A stretch of DNA of 39,739 nucleotides from Firm-04 sp964463355 (GTDB lineage: Bacteria > Bacillota > Clostridia > Oscillospirales > Ruminococcaceae): positions 1 through 39,739 of the forward strand of contig CAYXBP010000017.1 in assembly GCA_964463355.1 (NCBI GenBank). Reading direction: 5' to 3'. How positions within the stretch are numbered: the first letter of the stretch is position 1; each line of letters starts with the position of its first letter. The notes beneath the pieces are model-generated. The model worked only from the letters and a program-made list of their open reading frames with translations, did no database searches and was not told the DNA's origin. Of this stretch, positions 37,713 to 39,739 are shown in pieces. Position numbers and translations under genes: made by a program.

Positions 37713-38156
37713 ATGAATCCTATAAAACCAGATAATATAATGATCATGTACGGCACAGGTCATATGACAATTTATCCTCATTTTTTCCTAAAAGGTCAAA
37801 GTTTTGTATCCAAATTCAGGGTACTCGCTAAAATGTCCATTGAATCTGATAAGGTGTATCATACTGATACAATTAAGCAATGGATGGTTGCTATTCAGGA
37901 AGAGATAAATCAATGTATACAAGAAATAAAGTACTGTGAAGAATCTCGTATTACTGATATAAAATCCTGTGTCTCTACGGCTAAAATAAAGAAATGGGAT
38001 GCGTCAAAACACCAAAATCGGATTAAAAATATCAACAAATCATACGAAAGAAAGATTGCCAATATAAATTCAAAAATCCGTAAACTGCGAGGTTTGTTTG
38101 ATACTGTGGAGGAAGTAAAAAAGAAGTACAAGCTAAAAAGTAAGAGATTATTTTAA
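37713..38156 (+). CDS. Hypothetical mobile-element protein, 147 residues, basic coiled coil
   Basis: The first ~45 residues include a beta-rich stretch (IMIMYGTGHMTIYPHFFLKG). From ~55 to the end the protein is strongly helical and basic (IQEEINQCIQEIKYCEESRI, NRIKNINKSYERKIANINSK, EEVKKKYKLKSKRLF), suggesting a coiled coil that could bind nucleic acid. No family recognised. It starts three bases after the previous stop; GGAGAT lies upstream. The A+T content is higher than in core genes. Confidence 0.6.
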   Translation: MNPIKPDNIMIMYGTGHMTIYPHFFLKGQSFVSKFRVLAKMSIESDKVYHTDTIKQWMVAIQEEINQCIQEIKYCEESRITDIKSCVSTAKIKKWDASKHQNRIKNINKSYERKIANINSKIRKLRGLFDTVEEVKKKYKLKSKRLF

Positions 38157-38173
38157 TAAGGAGTGAGGTATCA

Positions 38174-39496
38174 ATGACAGAACTTGAAGAAAAGATTCAA
38201 AAGGCAGCACAGGCTTACTATACAGACGGTTCTTCTGAACTTTCTGATGCTGAGTTTGACAACTTGGTTGAGCAGTTGAGGGTAGAAAATCCGGAATCCC
38301 CTCTGCTCCAAAAGACAGGTTGGGGATATTCCGTGGAATCTGATTCGACACCAGGTATGAAGTACAAGCACAGATATGGAATTGCAGGTTCTCTTGATAA
38401 GTGCAGAACATGGGAAGAAGTGAAACCTGTTTTCCGTAATCAGTTTGTAGATGTTTCATTAAAACTGGACGGAATCAGTGTTCTGCTGTACTATCGTGAC
38501 GGAAAACTGTACCAAGCACTAACAAGAGGTGATGGAGAAGTCGGCATTGATATTACAGACAAGGTGCTTGAAATCGGCATCACCGTTGATATGGGTAAGT
38601 TTACAGAATATCCTATTAAACTTGGTGATAGTGACAATACAAACTTTACCGGCGCAGTACGCGGTGAAATTGTTATGTCATTCAGAAGCTTTGATGAATA
38701 CAAGAGACTGCACCAAGAAGCAAAGAATCCGAGAAATGCAACAGCAGGTATCATCAACAAGAAGTCAATGGAAAAGGCTGAGTTGAAGTTGCTGGATATT
38801 GTTGTATATTCCGTAGTCGGTTGTGAAACTACATCTAATTTCCCTGGCAACATTTATGCAATACGGAGTTGGCTCAAACACTACTTCAAACACACTGCTC
38901 CGAACTGCAATTATCTACTTTCAGAAGCAGACATGTTGGATGCTTTCACAGGTATGAAAGAAGAGTGGGCAAATGAGTACCCAAGTGACGGTTTGGTGAT
39001 TACATCTATCAACTTAAAGAATGGCGGTTTTGCAATCATTCAGGAATCTCAGGCATTCAAGTTCAAAGCTGAAACAGCTCAGACAGAGGTGCTTGATGTA
39101 GAGTGGAATATGAGCAAGACCGGCTATGCAGTTCCGAAAGTTCGGCTCAAACCTGTTTTCCTATCTGGAACAACTGTACAATATTGCACCGGTTTCAATG
39201 CAAAGTACATCAAGGAAAATAATATTGCTGTCGGTGCTATTCTGGAAATCGAAAAACATGGAGAAATCATTCCGACAATCAACAAAGTCATCGCTACATC
39301 TGGTACAGCAGAATTACCTAAGTTCTGTCCGCATTGTCAGACAGAGTTGCAGTGGGATGGTGTTCATCTGAAGTGTATGAATCTTCTACTTTGGGTACGA
39401 ACTGCGGAAACTCAACAGGCAGAAACGATATCCTTGAGGAGTATGATTCCAAACCTCTCTGTGTTGCAACACAGCAGGCTAACGCTGAGATCATGA
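38174..39496 (+). CDS. ligA: NAD+-dependent DNA ligase (phage/element type), truncated in the zinc finger
   Basis: Residues 1-~400 are a LigA-type DNA ligase: domain Ia (EEKIQKAAQAYYTDGSSELS), adenylation domain with the KxDG motif (VSLKLDGIS, lysine K97), nucleotidyl-transferase motifs (TRGDGEVGIDIT, GAVRGEIVM, YPSDGLVITS, AFKFKAETAQT) and an OB fold ending GAILEIEKHGEIIPTINKVI. The Cys4 zinc finger begins (CPHCQTELQWDGVHLKC) but is cut after the third Cys at ~39375. The remaining ~38 codons (LLLWVRTAETQQAE) are an out-of-frame reading of a cytosine-methyltransferase gene. The helix-hairpin-helix and BRCT domains are missing. The ligase is smaller than the housekeeping one and belongs to the mobile element. 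AAGGAG lies upstream of the ATG. Confidence 0.85.
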   Translation: MTELEEKIQKAAQAYYTDGSSELSDAEFDNLVEQLRVENPESPLLQKTGWGYSVESDSTPGMKYKHRYGIAGSLDKCRTWEEVKPVFRNQFVDVSLKLDGISVLLYYRDGKLYQALTRGDGEVGIDITDKVLEIGITVDMGKFTEYPIKLGDSDNTNFTGAVRGEIVMSFRSFDEYKRLHQEAKNPRNATAGIINKKSMEKAELKLLDIVVYSVVGCETTSNFPGNIYAIRSWLKHYFKHTAPNCNYLLSEADMLDAFTGMKEEWANEYPSDGLVITSINLKNGGFAIIQESQAFKFKAETAQTEVLDVEWNMSKTGYAVPKVRLKPVFLSGTTVQYCTGFNAKYIKENNIAVGAILEIEKHGEIIPTINKVIATSGTAELPKFCPHCQTELQWDGVHLKCMNLLLWVRTAETQQAETISLRSMIPNLSVLQHSRLTLRS

Positions 39497-39720
39497 CAGA
39501 TGTTTGTCCTACCCTCACTGCTGCCAATGGTACAAGCGGTAGTAACAAGCCGTATGTGGTTCTTCCTGAGAGTGGTGAAGCTACTGAAAGTGATGATGAA
39601 AAGCCGATTGCCTTTGAACCTGGTGCTTCATCACGTCTTGGCGGTCACACTTGGGAAGATGTTACAGGTACACTGACTTCTCAAATACCGTCTGGAATTT
39701 CTGTATCTTTGTATGTGTAA
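39370..39720 (+). pseudogene. Cytosine-5 DNA methyltransferase-like C-terminal fragment
   Basis: From 39370 another frame reads EVYESSTLGTNCGNSTGRND, VATQQANAEIMTDVCPTLTA, NGTSGSNKPYVV and IAFEPGASSRLGGHTWEDVT, the repetitive C-terminal region of cytosine methyltransferases carried by clostridial phages and integrative elements. The catalytic part is absent and there is no natural start; the fragment is joined to the ligase gene. The last ~15 residues (SQIPSGISVSLYV) no longer fit the family, so a second junction near 39680 is possible. Confidence 0.55.
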
Positions 39721-39739
39721 ACGCCTATATAACGCTTAT

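Noticed and set aside
1..39739. CRISPR array, rRNA and tRNA genes
   Set aside because: No regularly spaced direct repeats and no cloverleaf or rRNA signature sequence was found by reading both strands.

Overview
The window looks like chromosome from a cellulosome-forming, spore-lineage Firmicute close to Ruminococcus (Oscillospiraceae). The evidence is three secreted polysaccharide-degrading enzymes with C-terminal type I dockerins, a cellobiose phosphorylase, a spoIIAA-spoIIAB-sigF operon, an IreB-type regulator, a thiamine-riboswitch-controlled ThiT and Firmicute-style promoters and ribosome binding sites. I cannot name the species from sequence alone.

Layout. (1) 1-6.1 kb is accessory DNA: the end of an MBL-fold hydrolase, a membrane/AraC chimera, a DUF3793-flavodoxin pair behind a perfect inverted repeat, and a MerR-controlled redox cluster (FMN reductase with an internal stop, aldo/keto reductase, flavin-reductase-like protein) facing a MATE exporter. 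(2) 6.1-9.3 kb, visibly A+T richer, holds wreckage of a surface adhesin and of a BREX phage-defence operon (pglZ-brxL), both broken. (3) 9.3-13.9 kb is the remains of a conjugative element (toprim/DUF3991, VirB4, small transfer-region genes, a serine recombinase), bracketed by two ends of the same IS5-type element. Almost every multi-domain gene in regions 1-3 has lost an end or its middle. (4) 13.9-35.1 kb is intact core-like chromosome: an MmcQ/YjbR protein, dockerin GH10 xylanase, SDR reductase, DUF896 protein, the spoIIA operon, a lipoprotein, a rhomboid protease, GH94 cellobiose phosphorylase, dockerin pectate lyase, dockerin GH26 mannanase, a Na/Pi transporter, thiT with a TPP riboswitch, an NfeD-SPFH pair, DUF1540 and IreB. 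(5) 35.1-39.7 kb is a second mobile element: a large serine recombinase with one frameshift, a RelB-like antitoxin, small unknown genes, a phage-type NAD-dependent DNA ligase and a cytosine-methyltransferase remnant fused to it out of frame.

How it works together. The core section describes extracellular breakdown of xylan, mannan and pectin by enzymes meant to be docked on a scaffoldin (not present here), and intracellular phosphorolysis of cellobiose. The MerR cluster looks like a small stress-responsive redox/efflux unit. I did not find an intact new system. The most distinctive signals are the concentration of deletion-fusion junctions in the accessory islands, the BREX relic, the repeated promoter sequence that drives both arms of the conjugative remnant, a two-hairpin leader on the pectate lyase transcript, and the overlap of the thiT promoter with the end of the SPFH gene.
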